64,000 nucleotides of DNA from Actinomycetota bacterium (GTDB taxonomy: Bacteria; Actinomycetota; UBA4738; HRBIN12): contig JBBECT010000002.1 of the NCBI GenBank assembly GCA_040881665.1, forward strand, positions 62,001-126,000, written 5' to 3'. A program made the position numbers and the translations under genes. Each line of letters opens with the position of its first letter. The first letter of the stretch is position 1. This document shows, one piece after another, positions 1-8,169 of this stretch. The notes below the pieces were generated by a model. The model saw only the letters and a program-made list of their open reading frames with translations, ran no database searches and was not told the DNA's origin.

Positions 1-543
1 GTCCCCGTCGACCACGACACCGGGCAGATCGTATGGGGACAGCCCGGCACGAACGGCCAACACGCCTTCTACCAGCTGATCCACCAGGGGACGCGCCTGA
101 TCCCGTGCGATCTCATCGGGTTCACCCGCACGCTGAATGAGGTCGGCAACCACCACGACCTCCTGACCGCGAACCTGATCGCCCAGACCGAAGCGCTGGC
201 GTTCGGCCGGAGCGCGGACGAGCTCCGGGCCGCCGGGGTTCCCGAGGCGCAGATCCCCCACCGGGTGTGCGAGGGGAACCGGCCCACCACGACCCTGCTC
301 GCCCGCGAGCTGACGCCCGAGACACTCGGCAAACTGATTGCGCTCTACGAGCACCACGTCTTCGTCCAGGGCACGATCTGGTCGATCGACTCCTTCGACC
401 AGTGGGGGGTCGAGCTCGGCAAGATCCTCGCGAACCGTGTGATCCCCGAGCTCGGAGCGGCCGAAGTTCCCGACCTGACGCACGACTCCTCGACGAACGC
501 CCTGATCCGCCGCTACCGCCGCGACAACGACCGCCCCGTGTGA
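1..543 (+). CDS. pgi: Glucose-6-phosphate isomerase, C-terminal part
   Basis: This is the 3' end of phosphoglucose isomerase, which interconverts glucose-6-phosphate and fructose-6-phosphate in the cytosol. The frame is open from base 1 to the TGA at 541-543, giving about 180 residues. The translation begins inside the conserved [18 protein letters not shown] segment, whose histidine is a catalytic residue of the family. The PGI signature follows downstream ([24 protein letters not shown]), and the protein ends in a charged tail. The start codon and N-terminal sugar isomerase domain lie outside the window. It converges on the next gene with only 10 bp between stops. Identification is secure because these motifs are specific to PGI. 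Confidence 0.96.
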   Translation, partial: VPVDHDTGQIVWGQPGTNGQHAFYQLIHQGTRLIPCDLIGFTRTLNEVGNHHDLLTANLIAQTEALAFGRSADELRAAGVPEAQIPHRVCEGNRPTTTLLARELTPETLGKLIALYEHHVFVQGTIWSIDSFDQWGVELGKILANRVIPELGAAEVPDLTHDSSTNALIRRYRRDNDRPV

Positions 544-553
544 GCTGAGCGGA

Positions 554-1609
554 TCAGTTCGCGGGCAGCGGTTTCGCGCCCGAACGGCGCCGGGCGAGCC
601 AGTACGCGATGCCACCCACCGGCATCGGGAGCCAGTACGAGACCAAACGGTAGGCCAGGATCGCCAGGACCGCTTCCGCACCGCTGACTCCGGCCAGGGC
701 GAGGGTTCCCGTCAGCCCCGCCTCGACGAAGCCCAGCCCGCCGGGGGTGAGCGGGATCATGCCGAGGACCATCGACGACGCGTAGGCGAGCAGCACGAGC
801 GGCGGGTCCGGACGCGCGCCCACAGCGGTCAGCGCCGCGAGCAGCGCGAGGTAGTCCAGGAGCCAGTTCGCGAGGGAGGCCAAGACGGCCTTCCACCAGT
901 CCGAGCGCAGCGTCGTGCGCAGCAGATCCCGTTCGTCCACGAGCCGCTCCGCCAGCTGCTCGCCCGAGGCCGGACGACGCATCCGCCGGAGGACCCACGC
1001 GATCGCATGCCCGACCCGCTCGACCGGCCGGTCGCGGAACAGCAGCATCGCCCCCGCGGCGAACGCCAGCCCGAGCACGGCACCACCGAGCCACACCGCG
1101 TGGACGAGCCCGTCGGGGATCCCCGCGCTCGCGAGCACCGCGGGCACCGACAGCAGTGGGAGGGCGAAGATCGTCGCCGTGCTGATCAACGACGCGGCCG
1201 TGACGCCGGTTCCCACCCGCGTCGCCTCGACGCCGCCCTGGACCATCAGGGTGTACTGCGCCGCGGCGCCCGCGGCCGCGCCCCCGGGAACCACCCGGCC
1301 GACCGCGTTCCCCGCGAGCTGCGCCGTTCCGATCGCGAACCACTTGCGCGAGCGCAGCGTGATCGCGAGCAGCACCCACATCGCGGCGAAGCTCGCCGCC
1401 TCGAGGGCGAGCATCGCGAGGAACCACCCCGGGGCGATCTCGTCGAGGTCGGGCACCGCCGAGAACACCTTGGCGAGCGACGGCCACAGGATGTAGAGCG
1501 CTACCGCCGCCACGAGCAGGAATGCGACCCGCGTCAGGATCCGACGCCGCAGGGAGCCCGACGGTGCCGAGGCGGGGTCGGGCGGGCGGGGGGTGGTTCC
1601 GTCGCTCAA
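554..1609 (-). CDS. Lysylphosphatidylglycerol synthase-type TM protein (YbhN/UPF0104 family)
   Basis: A polytopic membrane protein of about 351 residues. It has 7-8 predicted hydrophobic segments and the family-typical glycine-rich stretch GMIPLTPGGLGFVEAGL near the C terminus, plus a second glycine/alanine-rich motif VVPGGAAAGAAAQY. Such proteins are flippase-like or unassigned integral membrane proteins, and no substrate can be named here. The chosen start is a TTG at 1609 that overlaps the ctaF stop as TTGA; an open frame extends further upstream but runs over ctaF. It is the last gene of the respiratory operon, so it is probably co-translated with the oxidase genes, though a functional link is only an inference. 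Confidence 0.75.
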   Translation of the reverse strand: MSDGTTPRPPDPASAPSGSLRRRILTRVAFLLVAAVALYILWPSLAKVFSAVPDLDEIAPGWFLAMLALEAASFAAMWVLLAITLRSRKWFAIGTAQLAGNAVGRVVPGGAAAGAAAQYTLMVQGGVEATRVGTGVTAASLISTATIFALPLLSVPAVLASAGIPDGLVHAVWLGGAVLGLAFAAGAMLLFRDRPVERVGHAIAWVLRRMRRPASGEQLAERLVDERDLLRTTLRSDWWKAVLASLANWLLDYLALLAALTAVGARPDPPLVLLAYASSMVLGMIPLTPGGLGFVEAGLTGTLALAGVSGAEAVLAILAYRLVSYWLPMPVGGIAYWLARRRSGAKPLPAN

Positions 1610-1998
1610 GCTCTGCTCTCGCGCATCAGCCCCAGCACCGCGATCGTCACGATCGCGAGACCCACCGGCGACAGGAGCAGCCCGAAGATCACCGCCGCTC
1701 CGAGCACCACGACCCCGGCAACGAACACGATGGGCCACATGCTCGAGAACGGGAACGCACCCACCTCGCGACCCGCCGCGTCCTCCGGCAGTGCGGTTGC
1801 ATCATCACCGGGCGCCGCCTGCCGGTCGCGGAAGACCCCGTGGTAGATCAGGTAACCGGCGACCGTCGCGGTCATCAGAACCCAGACGGCGAGCAGGACG
1901 CGCCCCTCCTCCTCGGACAGCTCCACGAACCAGTAGGCGACCGCGACGACGGTCGCGAACAAGCCGACGCCCAGGAAAGCCTTGGCCAGGGTCTTCAC
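1606..1998 (-). CDS. ctaF: Cytochrome c oxidase subunit IV (actinobacterial type)
   Basis: A small membrane protein of about 130 residues with four hydrophobic segments, arranged as two pairs around a charged loop (residues about 60-80). Size, topology and position directly after ctaD match the actinobacterial subunit IV of the aa3 oxidase, an accessory subunit of the bcc-aa3 supercomplex without redox cofactors. The GTG start at 1998 overlaps the ctaD stop as GTGA and is preceded by a near-perfect AAGGAGG ribosome binding site located inside ctaD. Sequence conservation in this family is low, so the call rests on topology and context together. Confidence 0.8.
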   Translation of the reverse strand: MKTLAKAFLGVGLFATVVAVAYWFVELSEEEGRVLLAVWVLMTATVAGYLIYHGVFRDRQAAPGDDATALPEDAAGREVGAFPFSSMWPIVFVAGVVVLGAAVIFGLLLSPVGLAIVTIAVLGLMRESRA

Positions 1999-3665
1999 GG
2001 GGAGACCTCCTTCCCGGCGCCGGGATCGGCGAGCTCGGGGTGGCGCAGGTCGAAGGTCGGACGGACCGAACGGATCGGCGGCACCCGGTCGAAGTTGTGC
2101 TCGGGAGGCGGCGAGCTCGTGGCCCACTCGAGCGAGTACCCGCCCCACGGGTCGCCCCCGGCCGGAACCCGGCGGCGCAGCGACACGACCAGGTCGATCA
2201 GGAACACGAGCACGCCGAGCGCGAGCACACCCGAGCCGATCGACGACACGAGGTTGGGGGTGTCGTAGCCGAGCGAGGAGGGATAGTCGACGATCCGCCT
2301 GGGCATCCCCCGCAGACCGACCACGAATTGCGGCCAGAACGTCAGGTTGAACCCGACGAACATCAGCGCGAACGTCAAGCGCCCGAGCGACTCCCGCAGC
2401 TTGATCCCCGTGAACTTCGGGAACCAGAAATAGATCGCCGCGAACACCAGGAACGCGGCACCTCCCATCATCACGTAGTGGAAGTGCGAGACGAGGAAAT
2501 AGGTGTCCTGCACGTGAAAGTCGATCGAGGGCGAGGCCAGGATCACCCCTGTCACACCCCCGATCAGGAAGTTGAACAGGAACCCCATCGCGAACAGCAT
2601 CGGCGTCTTGAACGAGATCTTCCCGCCCCACATCGTGAAGATCCAGTTGAAGAACTTCACGCCGGTGGGCACCGCGATCATCATCGACATCGCCGAGAAG
2701 AAGGGGTTGTCCACGGCGCCGGTCGTGAACATGTGGTGCGCCCACACCGTCATCGACAGCGCCGCGATCGCAAGCGTCGCGAGGATGAACCCGAAGTAGC
2801 CGAACAACGGCTTGCGCGAGAACACCGGGATGATCTCGGTGATCACCCCGAAGAACGGCAGGATCACGATGTAAACCTCCGGATGGCCGAGGAACCAGAA
2901 CAAGTGCTGATACAGGATCGGGTCGCCCCCGGTCGCGGCATCGTACACGTGTCCACCGAGCCGCCGGTCGATCAGCAGGAGCGAGAGCGCCGTCGCCACG
3001 GGTGGGAACGCCATCAGGATGATCACACTCGTGGTCAGCATGTCCCAGGTGAACACCGGCAGACGCCACATCGTCATGCCGGGCGCACGCAGCAGGGCGA
3101 CCGTCGTGACGAGGTTCAGCCCGGTGAGGATCCCCGAGATGCTCGTGAGCGTCAGTCCGATGATCCACAGGTCGATCCCGGCGCCGGGGGTCCATCGCAC
3201 CTCCGACAGCGGCGCGTACCCCGTCCACCCGGCGCCCGCCGCCCCGCCGGAGGCCCCGAACCCGAGGAATATCAACAGCCCGCCGGCCGCGAACAGCCAG
3301 TACGAGAGGGCGTTGAGCCGGGGGAACGCCATGTCCGGCGCGCCGATCTGCAGCGGAACGAGGTAGTTGGCCAGCCCGAGCCCGAACGGGGCGGCGAACA
3401 GGAAGATCATCGTCGTGCCGTGGATCGTGAACATCTGCGCATAGGTGTGGCTCGAGAAGAACTGCTGGCCGGGCTCCGCGAGCTCGAGCCGGATCCCGAG
3501 CGCGAGCAGTCCCCCGACCAGGAAGAAGAAGAACGCCGTGCACATGTAGAGGACGCCGAGCTTCTTGTGGTCGGTCGTCGTGAGCCACTCCACGATCGCG
3601 CCGCGGCGTCGGTGAGACGGATCGGGCGTGGCTCCCACCTTCGGCCGTTCGGCCGTGATGCTCAT
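1995..3665 (-). CDS. ctaD: Cytochrome c oxidase subunit I
   Basis: Catalytic subunit of the aa3-type terminal oxidase, about 556 residues with 12 membrane segments. It reduces O2 to water and pumps protons. Visible ligand motifs include FTIHGTTM (low-spin heme histidine), GHPEVYIVILP (CuB histidine, the cross-linked tyrosine and the D-channel glutamate), HHMFTTG (two CuB histidines) and SHFHYVMMGG (heme a3 and heme a histidines). The cytosolic tail is proline- and charge-rich. The ATG at 3665 overlaps the ctaC stop (ATGA) with AGGAGG inside ctaC, which favours this start over the longer open frame. It is co-transcribed with ctaC, ctaF and the bc complex genes. Confidence 0.97.
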   Translation of the reverse strand: MSITAERPKVGATPDPSHRRRGAIVEWLTTTDHKKLGVLYMCTAFFFFLVGGLLALGIRLELAEPGQQFFSSHTYAQMFTIHGTTMIFLFAAPFGLGLANYLVPLQIGAPDMAFPRLNALSYWLFAAGGLLIFLGFGASGGAAGAGWTGYAPLSEVRWTPGAGIDLWIIGLTLTSISGILTGLNLVTTVALLRAPGMTMWRLPVFTWDMLTTSVIILMAFPPVATALSLLLIDRRLGGHVYDAATGGDPILYQHLFWFLGHPEVYIVILPFFGVITEIIPVFSRKPLFGYFGFILATLAIAALSMTVWAHHMFTTGAVDNPFFSAMSMMIAVPTGVKFFNWIFTMWGGKISFKTPMLFAMGFLFNFLIGGVTGVILASPSIDFHVQDTYFLVSHFHYVMMGGAAFLVFAAIYFWFPKFTGIKLRESLGRLTFALMFVGFNLTFWPQFVVGLRGMPRRIVDYPSSLGYDTPNLVSSIGSGVLALGVLVFLIDLVVSLRRRVPAGGDPWGGYSLEWATSSPPPEHNFDRVPPIRSVRPTFDLRHPELADPGAGKEVSP

Positions 3666-4420
3666 AGGGTGGCCTCCTGCTCCGCCTGCGCGTCCGCCGC
3701 GGTTCGCAGCCACGACGCGTACTCGGCCGGCTCGACGACCCGGACGCTGAACCGCATGAACGCGTGGTTCAACCCGCAGAACTCCGCGCACGTTCCCTCG
3801 AACACGCCGGTCTCCGCGGGCGTGATGTCGAACTCCCAGACGTGACCGGGCACCGCGTCGCGCTTGAACAGGAAGTCGGGAACGTAGAACGAATGGATCA
3901 CATCGTCCGAGGTCAGGCGGATCCGGGTGGTGCGACCCACCGGCAGCACCATCTGCGGGCCTGCAGTGTCCGGCTCGCTGACGAGCTCGACTCCCTCCTG
4001 CGGATAGCCGAATCGCCATCCCCAGGCGAACGCCTCGACGTGCACGCTCACGTCCGGGTCGTCGGCCACGTCGAGCACCCGGTTCTCGGTCGTCATCGAC
4101 AACGACCACAGGACGATCACGATCGCGATCGGGATCGCCGTGTACACGATCTCGAGCGGAACGTTGCCCTCGGACTGACGGGGAAGCGCGTCGTCACCTC
4201 GGCGGCGCCGGAAGACCACGATCGCGATCACGATCAACGCGAGCGTGATCCCGCCGACGATCAACGAGGCGACGAAGAAGCGCCCCCACAGGTCGTTGAT
4301 GTCACGGCCCTGCTCGGTGGCTCCGTCGGGGATCCCGAAGCTCGACGCGCACCCGGAAAGCAGCGCCGCCCCGACCGCAACCACTAGGGCCGAGAGCACC
4401 CGACGCGCGTGAACGCTCAT
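3662..4420 (-). CDS. ctaC: Cytochrome c oxidase subunit II, lipoprotein
   Basis: CuA-bearing subunit II of about 252 residues, which accepts electrons from the bcc complex. The N terminus is a lipoprotein signal peptide with lipobox LSGC at about residue 24, followed by two transmembrane helices (about 45-70 and 90-112) and an extracytoplasmic cupredoxin domain. CuA ligands are visible as the histidine in DDVIHSFYVPD and in the cluster CAEFCGLNHAFM (two Cys, His, Met). The ATG overlaps the qcrB stop as ATGA, with GGAGG about 7 nt upstream. The contiguous arrangement with qcrB suggests coordinated synthesis of the two complexes. Confidence 0.96.
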   Translation of the reverse strand: MSVHARRVLSALVVAVGAALLSGCASSFGIPDGATEQGRDINDLWGRFFVASLIVGGITLALIVIAIVVFRRRRGDDALPRQSEGNVPLEIVYTAIPIAIVIVLWSLSMTTENRVLDVADDPDVSVHVEAFAWGWRFGYPQEGVELVSEPDTAGPQMVLPVGRTTRIRLTSDDVIHSFYVPDFLFKRDAVPGHVWEFDITPAETGVFEGTCAEFCGLNHAFMRFSVRVVEPAEYASWLRTAADAQAEQEATL

Positions 4421-5844
4421 ACGCGTTCCTCCGGACGGGTTCCCGGGGACCCGGCGCCGGGCGGCGCGTCATCCTCGACGTCGTCGAAGCCACCCTCGGC
4501 GTTCCACCGTACGCGGACCCGGCGCGGCCGCCGGATCGGGTGCTCGTCCCGGTCGCGAAGTTCGCGACAGATCCGGTAGGTCAGGTACCCGGCGGCCGGC
4601 GGCGCAAGCAGCAATAGCCACTTGAAAACCTCGTTCAGGGTGTCGACCTCGATCTGGAGGAACTTCGCCAGCACGTCGTTGCTGCCCGCAAGCGTGAGGA
4701 CCGCCATGATCGTGACCCCGGCCACGCCGAGCGCCGTGCGGATCGGCGCGTCACGCGGACGTTGCAGCAGGTTGTGCATCTCATGGTCGCCGGTGAACCG
4801 CCGCTCCAGCACCGGCCACAGGGCGACGATCGTGATGAAGATCCCCGGCAGCACGACCGCGGGGATGAACGGCTCTGCGACGAGGTAGCCGAACACCGAG
4901 AACTCGGTCCAGTTCGGCGCGAGGCGCACGAGGCCCTCGATCCAGCCCATGTACCAGTCAGGTTGGGCCGGCGAGCTCGCCGAGTACGGGACGAATGGGC
5001 CGTAGAGCCAGATCGGATTGACCTGGAACAGGCCTCCGAGCAGCGAGAGCGTGCCGAAGACGACGAACATCAACCCGAGCGCCTTCATCCCGTAGTTCGG
5101 CCACAGTCGCGTGCCGGTCACCGTGTGCTCGCTGCGGCCCGGACCGTCGAACTCGGTGTGCTTCTGGCGCCAAACGAGCATCAGGTGCACGGTCATCGCC
5201 CCGATCAGCAGTCCGGGGATGATCATGATGTGCAACGCGTAGAAGCGGCGGAGGAAGGCCGGCGCCGGGTACTCGCCCCCGAAGAACAGGAAGGCGGCCC
5301 ACTCCCCGATCACGGGGATCGACAGCAGGGCCGAGTACCCGATCCGGATCCCCGTTCCCGACAGCAGGTCGTCGGGCAGGGAGTAGCCCGTGAAGCCGGC
5401 GCCCATCCCGAGCAGCAGCAGCGTGAACCCGACCGTCCAGTTGATGTCCCGGGGCTTGCGGAACGCCCCGGTGAAGAACACCCGCAGCATGTGGACCAGG
5501 ATCGCCGCCACGAACACGAGCGCCGACCAGTGGTGGATCTGGCGCATCACCAGACCGGCGCGCACCTCGTAGGAGATACGCATCACCGACTCGTATGCCG
5601 CCGACATCTGCTCGCCCTGCAGCGGCGGGTACGGACCGTCGTAGGTCACCTCTCGGGTCGAGGGCTCGTAGAAGAACGTCAGGAACACGCCCGTCAGGAC
5701 CAGCAGCACGAACGAATATAGGGCGACCTCCCCGAGCATGAACGCCCAGTGGTCGGGGAACACCTTGCCGAGCGAACGCTTCAGGAAGCTCGCGCCGCCG
5801 ACGCGGTCGTCGATCTCCTCGACCCCCTTGCGCACGAGCTTCAC
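4417..5844 (-). CDS. qcrB: Menaquinol-cytochrome c reductase cytochrome b subunit
   Basis: Cytochrome b subunit of the bcc complex, about 475 residues, which oxidises quinol (menaquinol in actinobacteria) and carries two b hemes. Paired heme histidines are visible in QIHHWSALVFVAAILVHMLR and ALHIMIIPGLLIGAMTVHLM. The Qo-site region PDWYMGWIEG matches the PEWY-equivalent loop. About eight membrane segments are followed by an acidic, proline-rich cytosolic C terminus that is longer than in mitochondrial cytochrome b, as in actinobacterial QcrB. The GTG start overlaps the qcrA stop as GTGA. A longer open frame upstream lies over qcrA and is rejected. Confidence 0.96.
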   Translation of the reverse strand: MKLVRKGVEEIDDRVGGASFLKRSLGKVFPDHWAFMLGEVALYSFVLLVLTGVFLTFFYEPSTREVTYDGPYPPLQGEQMSAAYESVMRISYEVRAGLVMRQIHHWSALVFVAAILVHMLRVFFTGAFRKPRDINWTVGFTLLLLGMGAGFTGYSLPDDLLSGTGIRIGYSALLSIPVIGEWAAFLFFGGEYPAPAFLRRFYALHIMIIPGLLIGAMTVHLMLVWRQKHTEFDGPGRSEHTVTGTRLWPNYGMKALGLMFVVFGTLSLLGGLFQVNPIWLYGPFVPYSASSPAQPDWYMGWIEGLVRLAPNWTEFSVFGYLVAEPFIPAVVLPGIFITIVALWPVLERRFTGDHEMHNLLQRPRDAPIRTALGVAGVTIMAVLTLAGSNDVLAKFLQIEVDTLNEVFKWLLLLAPPAAGYLTYRICRELRDRDEHPIRRPRRVRVRWNAEGGFDDVEDDAPPGAGSPGTRPEERV

Positions 5845-6683
5845 AGCGGGTCGACCCCCGAGCCCTCGGGCCCCTTGTCGATCGTCCAGTAACCCGGACC
5901 GATCGGGCCGGTGAAGTCGCCCTGCGCGACGAGGTAGTCGTCGTCGTCGACCTCGAGCAACAGCTGCGGGAGCGGGCGGGCCGCCGGTCCGTACACGGGC
6001 TCGGCGCCGCTCAGCACGTCGAACGTCGACTGGTGGCACGGACAGCGGAGCTCATGGGTTGCAGCCAGATACAGCCCGATCGGACACCCCAGGTGCGTGC
6101 ACACCTTCGAGTAGCAGACGTAACCCTCGGGCGCCCCGTCCGCTCGATCGGCCGGGAGCCGGAGCGCGGAGGGGTCCACGCGGATCAGGACCGCCTGCCC
6201 GTCGGCCGACCCGGGTGCGGTCTCCGGGAACACCGTCGTGAACGAGTCCTGTTCGAGTTCGTCGACCTTGACGAGCCGGCCCGTCTCGTCGCGCAGCCGC
6301 ATCCCGGCGCGCCACGGCGTGCGGTAGAGCGTGTCCCCCGGGCTCGGTCCGAGCGAGCGGATCGGAAACAGGGCCGCCAGTCCCAGCGCTCCCGCCGCGC
6401 CGATCAACAGGCGCCCCAGCAGGGTGCGACGCGCGAGCCGTTCCTCACCTTCGGACAGGGAGCCTTCGACGGCCTCACGGTCCTCGTCCGCGGAGGGGCC
6501 GGTGTGACGCGGTTCGGTCACCTCGGCGGGTGGCATCAGCTGCTTGCTCCAGTAGATCAGTCCCCCGCCGATGCCGATCAGGGCGACGGCGAGCAGCGCT
6601 CCCTCGATCTGGGTTTGGCCCCCCCGCCAGTAGACGATCGCGAGCCCGAGCCCGGCGAGGATCGCGAGCGAGAAGGCCACCAC
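5841..6683 (-). CDS. qcrA: Rieske iron-sulfur subunit of the bcc complex
   Basis: Rieske protein of about 280 residues with three predicted N-terminal membrane segments (about 2-20, 27-45 and 88-106), typical of actinobacterial QcrA. The 2Fe-2S ligands are the boxes CTHLGC and CPCHQS in the C-terminal domain, which passes electrons from quinol to QcrC. The GTG at 6683 is the first standard start but has no ribosome binding site. An in-frame CTG at 6719 adds the basic segment LSPHRRRKDTP and has GGAG-TGAGG upstream, 8 bp after the qcrC stop, so the true N terminus may be there. It sits between qcrC and qcrB as usual. Confidence 0.94.
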   Translation of the reverse strand: MVAFSLAILAGLGLAIVYWRGGQTQIEGALLAVALIGIGGGLIYWSKQLMPPAEVTEPRHTGPSADEDREAVEGSLSEGEERLARRTLLGRLLIGAAGALGLAALFPIRSLGPSPGDTLYRTPWRAGMRLRDETGRLVKVDELEQDSFTTVFPETAPGSADGQAVLIRVDPSALRLPADRADGAPEGYVCYSKVCTHLGCPIGLYLAATHELRCPCHQSTFDVLSGAEPVYGPAARPLPQLLLEVDDDDYLVAQGDFTGPIGPGYWTIDKGPEGSGVDPL

Positions 6684-6726
6684 AACGGGTGTGTCTTTGC
6701 GACGGCGATGCGGGCTCAGGGGAACC

Positions 6727-7512
6727 TCACTCCTTCGTGCCCGTCAGGCGGATCACGAGCAGGATGATCCCCAGCCCCACGACGAACGCGGCGAGCCCCT
6801 CCGTCACCGGCCCGATCCGGCCGAGACCGAACCCGCCCGGATCGTCGCTGTCCCTCAGGAAGTCCACGTACCGCACGATCGAGTCCACCTCGTGCGGCGT
6901 GTAGGTCTCCTCGCTGAACGGCGGCATCAGGCCGGGACCGACCCTGATCGCCTCCGCGATCTGCACGTCGGTCAAGTCCTCCAAAGAAGGAGCGATCTGC
7001 CCGCCGCCCACCGAATCGCCCACCGCGGCGGCCCCGTGGCACGACGAGCAGGTGCTCAGCCAAAGCTGCTGGCCGAGCGAGACGCTGCCCGCGGAAGCGT
7101 CGACCGTGGGGATCTCGGGTCCGCCGGGCTGCAGGAGCGCGACGTAGGCGATCATCGCGTCCATCTCGGTCCGAGTGAAGGCGGGTTCCTGCCGTACGGG
7201 CTGCTGCTGGGGTTGGTTGAGGGGCATCCGTCCGCTCGAGAGCATGAAGTCCACCGCGGCGGGCCCGGAGCCCTCCAGCGACGGACCGTCCTCGGTCCCC
7301 TCGCCCTGGACCCCGTGACATGTCATGCAGTTCGTCTCGTAGAGCTGCTGGCCGTGTCGCTCCTCGTCGGTGATCGCCGCCGAGGTCGCCGCGCCGAAGA
7401 GCCAGAAGCCCACCTGCCCGGCGACGGCGATCAGCAGTCCCCAGCGGACGACGCGGGAGAACACGCGGGCGTCGCTGCGGCCCGTCGAGGCGCGCGGCGT
7501 CCGTCCCGTCAT
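6727..7512 (-). CDS. qcrC: Di-heme cytochrome cc subunit of the bcc complex
   Basis: About 261 residues. An N-terminal membrane segment (about 22-45) is followed by two cytochrome c domains with heme motifs CMTCH (C62-H66) and CSSCH, then a C-terminal transmembrane anchor ending in a short cytosolic tail. Two c-type hemes replace a soluble cytochrome c: QcrC wires the bc complex directly to CtaC in a III2IV2 supercomplex, as known for actinobacteria. The ATG at 7512 overlaps the ctaE stop as ATGA. A longer open frame upstream lies on top of ctaE in another frame and is not used. Confidence 0.96.
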   Translation of the reverse strand: MTGRTPRASTGRSDARVFSRVVRWGLLIAVAGQVGFWLFGAATSAAITDEERHGQQLYETNCMTCHGVQGEGTEDGPSLEGSGPAAVDFMLSSGRMPLNQPQQQPVRQEPAFTRTEMDAMIAYVALLQPGGPEIPTVDASAGSVSLGQQLWLSTCSSCHGAAAVGDSVGGGQIAPSLEDLTDVQIAEAIRVGPGLMPPFSEETYTPHEVDSIVRYVDFLRDSDDPGGFGLGRIGPVTEGLAAFVVGLGIILLVIRLTGTKE

Positions 7513-8087
7513 CGGATCAGGTAGATCACGGCGAACAGACCCACCCAGACCACGTCGACGAAGTGCCAGTAGTAGCCGATCGCGTGGGCGCTGCTGTGAT
7601 CGCCGGTCGCGTACGCACCCTGCGCGGCACGCCCCAACAAGACACCCATCAGCAGCAGCCCCGCGAACACGTGCAAGGCGTGGAAGCCCGTCATCGAGTA
7701 GAAGATCGTCCCGTACGCGTCGGTGTCCACGGCGAAATCCAGCCGGGTCCAGTCGTAGATCTGCGACGCGAGGAACACCGTCCCCAGCACGGCGGTCGCC
7801 GCGATCCACCGTCGCATCCGCCCGTGATCGCCGCGCTCGAGCGCATGCATCGCCCCCACGAACGTGGAGCTCGAGAGCACGAGCAGGGCGGTGGCCACCG
7901 ACGGGAGGAGCAGGTCCAGCTCGACGGCCTCGGGCGGCCATGGGTCGCTGATCGCGCGGAGGGAGAAATAGGCGGCGAACAGCCCGGCGAAGAACATCAG
8001 TTCCGACGCCAGGAACAGGATCGTTCCGAACCGGAGCGGGGTGACCCGCTGCCGGGAACCCTCGAGGGCGACCGCGCGCTCTGCCAT
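7509..8087 (-). CDS. ctaE: Cytochrome c oxidase subunit III
   Basis: Subunit III of the aa3 oxidase, about 192 residues with five predicted membrane helices, the short bacterial form lacking the first two helices. Typical segments are LFLASELMFFAGLFAAYF, the GFHALHVFAGL histidine motif and the C-terminal YYWHFVDVVWVGLFAVIYL. It stabilises subunit I and proton uptake. The ATG at 8087 is preferred because GGAGG sits 9 nt upstream; another ATG at 8096 is immediately next to GGAGG and too close. It is the first gene of the minus-strand respiratory operon, so the operon promoter should lie in the 83 bp between it and divergent ctaG. Confidence 0.95.
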   Translation of the reverse strand: MAERAVALEGSRQRVTPLRFGTILFLASELMFFAGLFAAYFSLRAISDPWPPEAVELDLLLPSVATALLVLSSSTFVGAMHALERGDHGRMRRWIAATAVLGTVFLASQIYDWTRLDFAVDTDAYGTIFYSMTGFHALHVFAGLLLMGVLLGRAAQGAYATGDHSSAHAIGYYWHFVDVVWVGLFAVIYLIR

Positions 8088-8169
8088 CGCGGTCATCCTC
8101 CCGGCCCGAACAGGGTGGGTCAACTTCCGTCGCAGGGTCGGCCGACCGATGCCGTGGCAGGATGGCCGG

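Noticed and set aside
1593-3845. A very long plus-strand open frame opposite ctaD-ctaF
   Set aside because: It runs antisense to clearly conserved oxidase genes and has an arginine/proline/histidine-rich composition typical of shadows in GC-rich DNA; no family motif.
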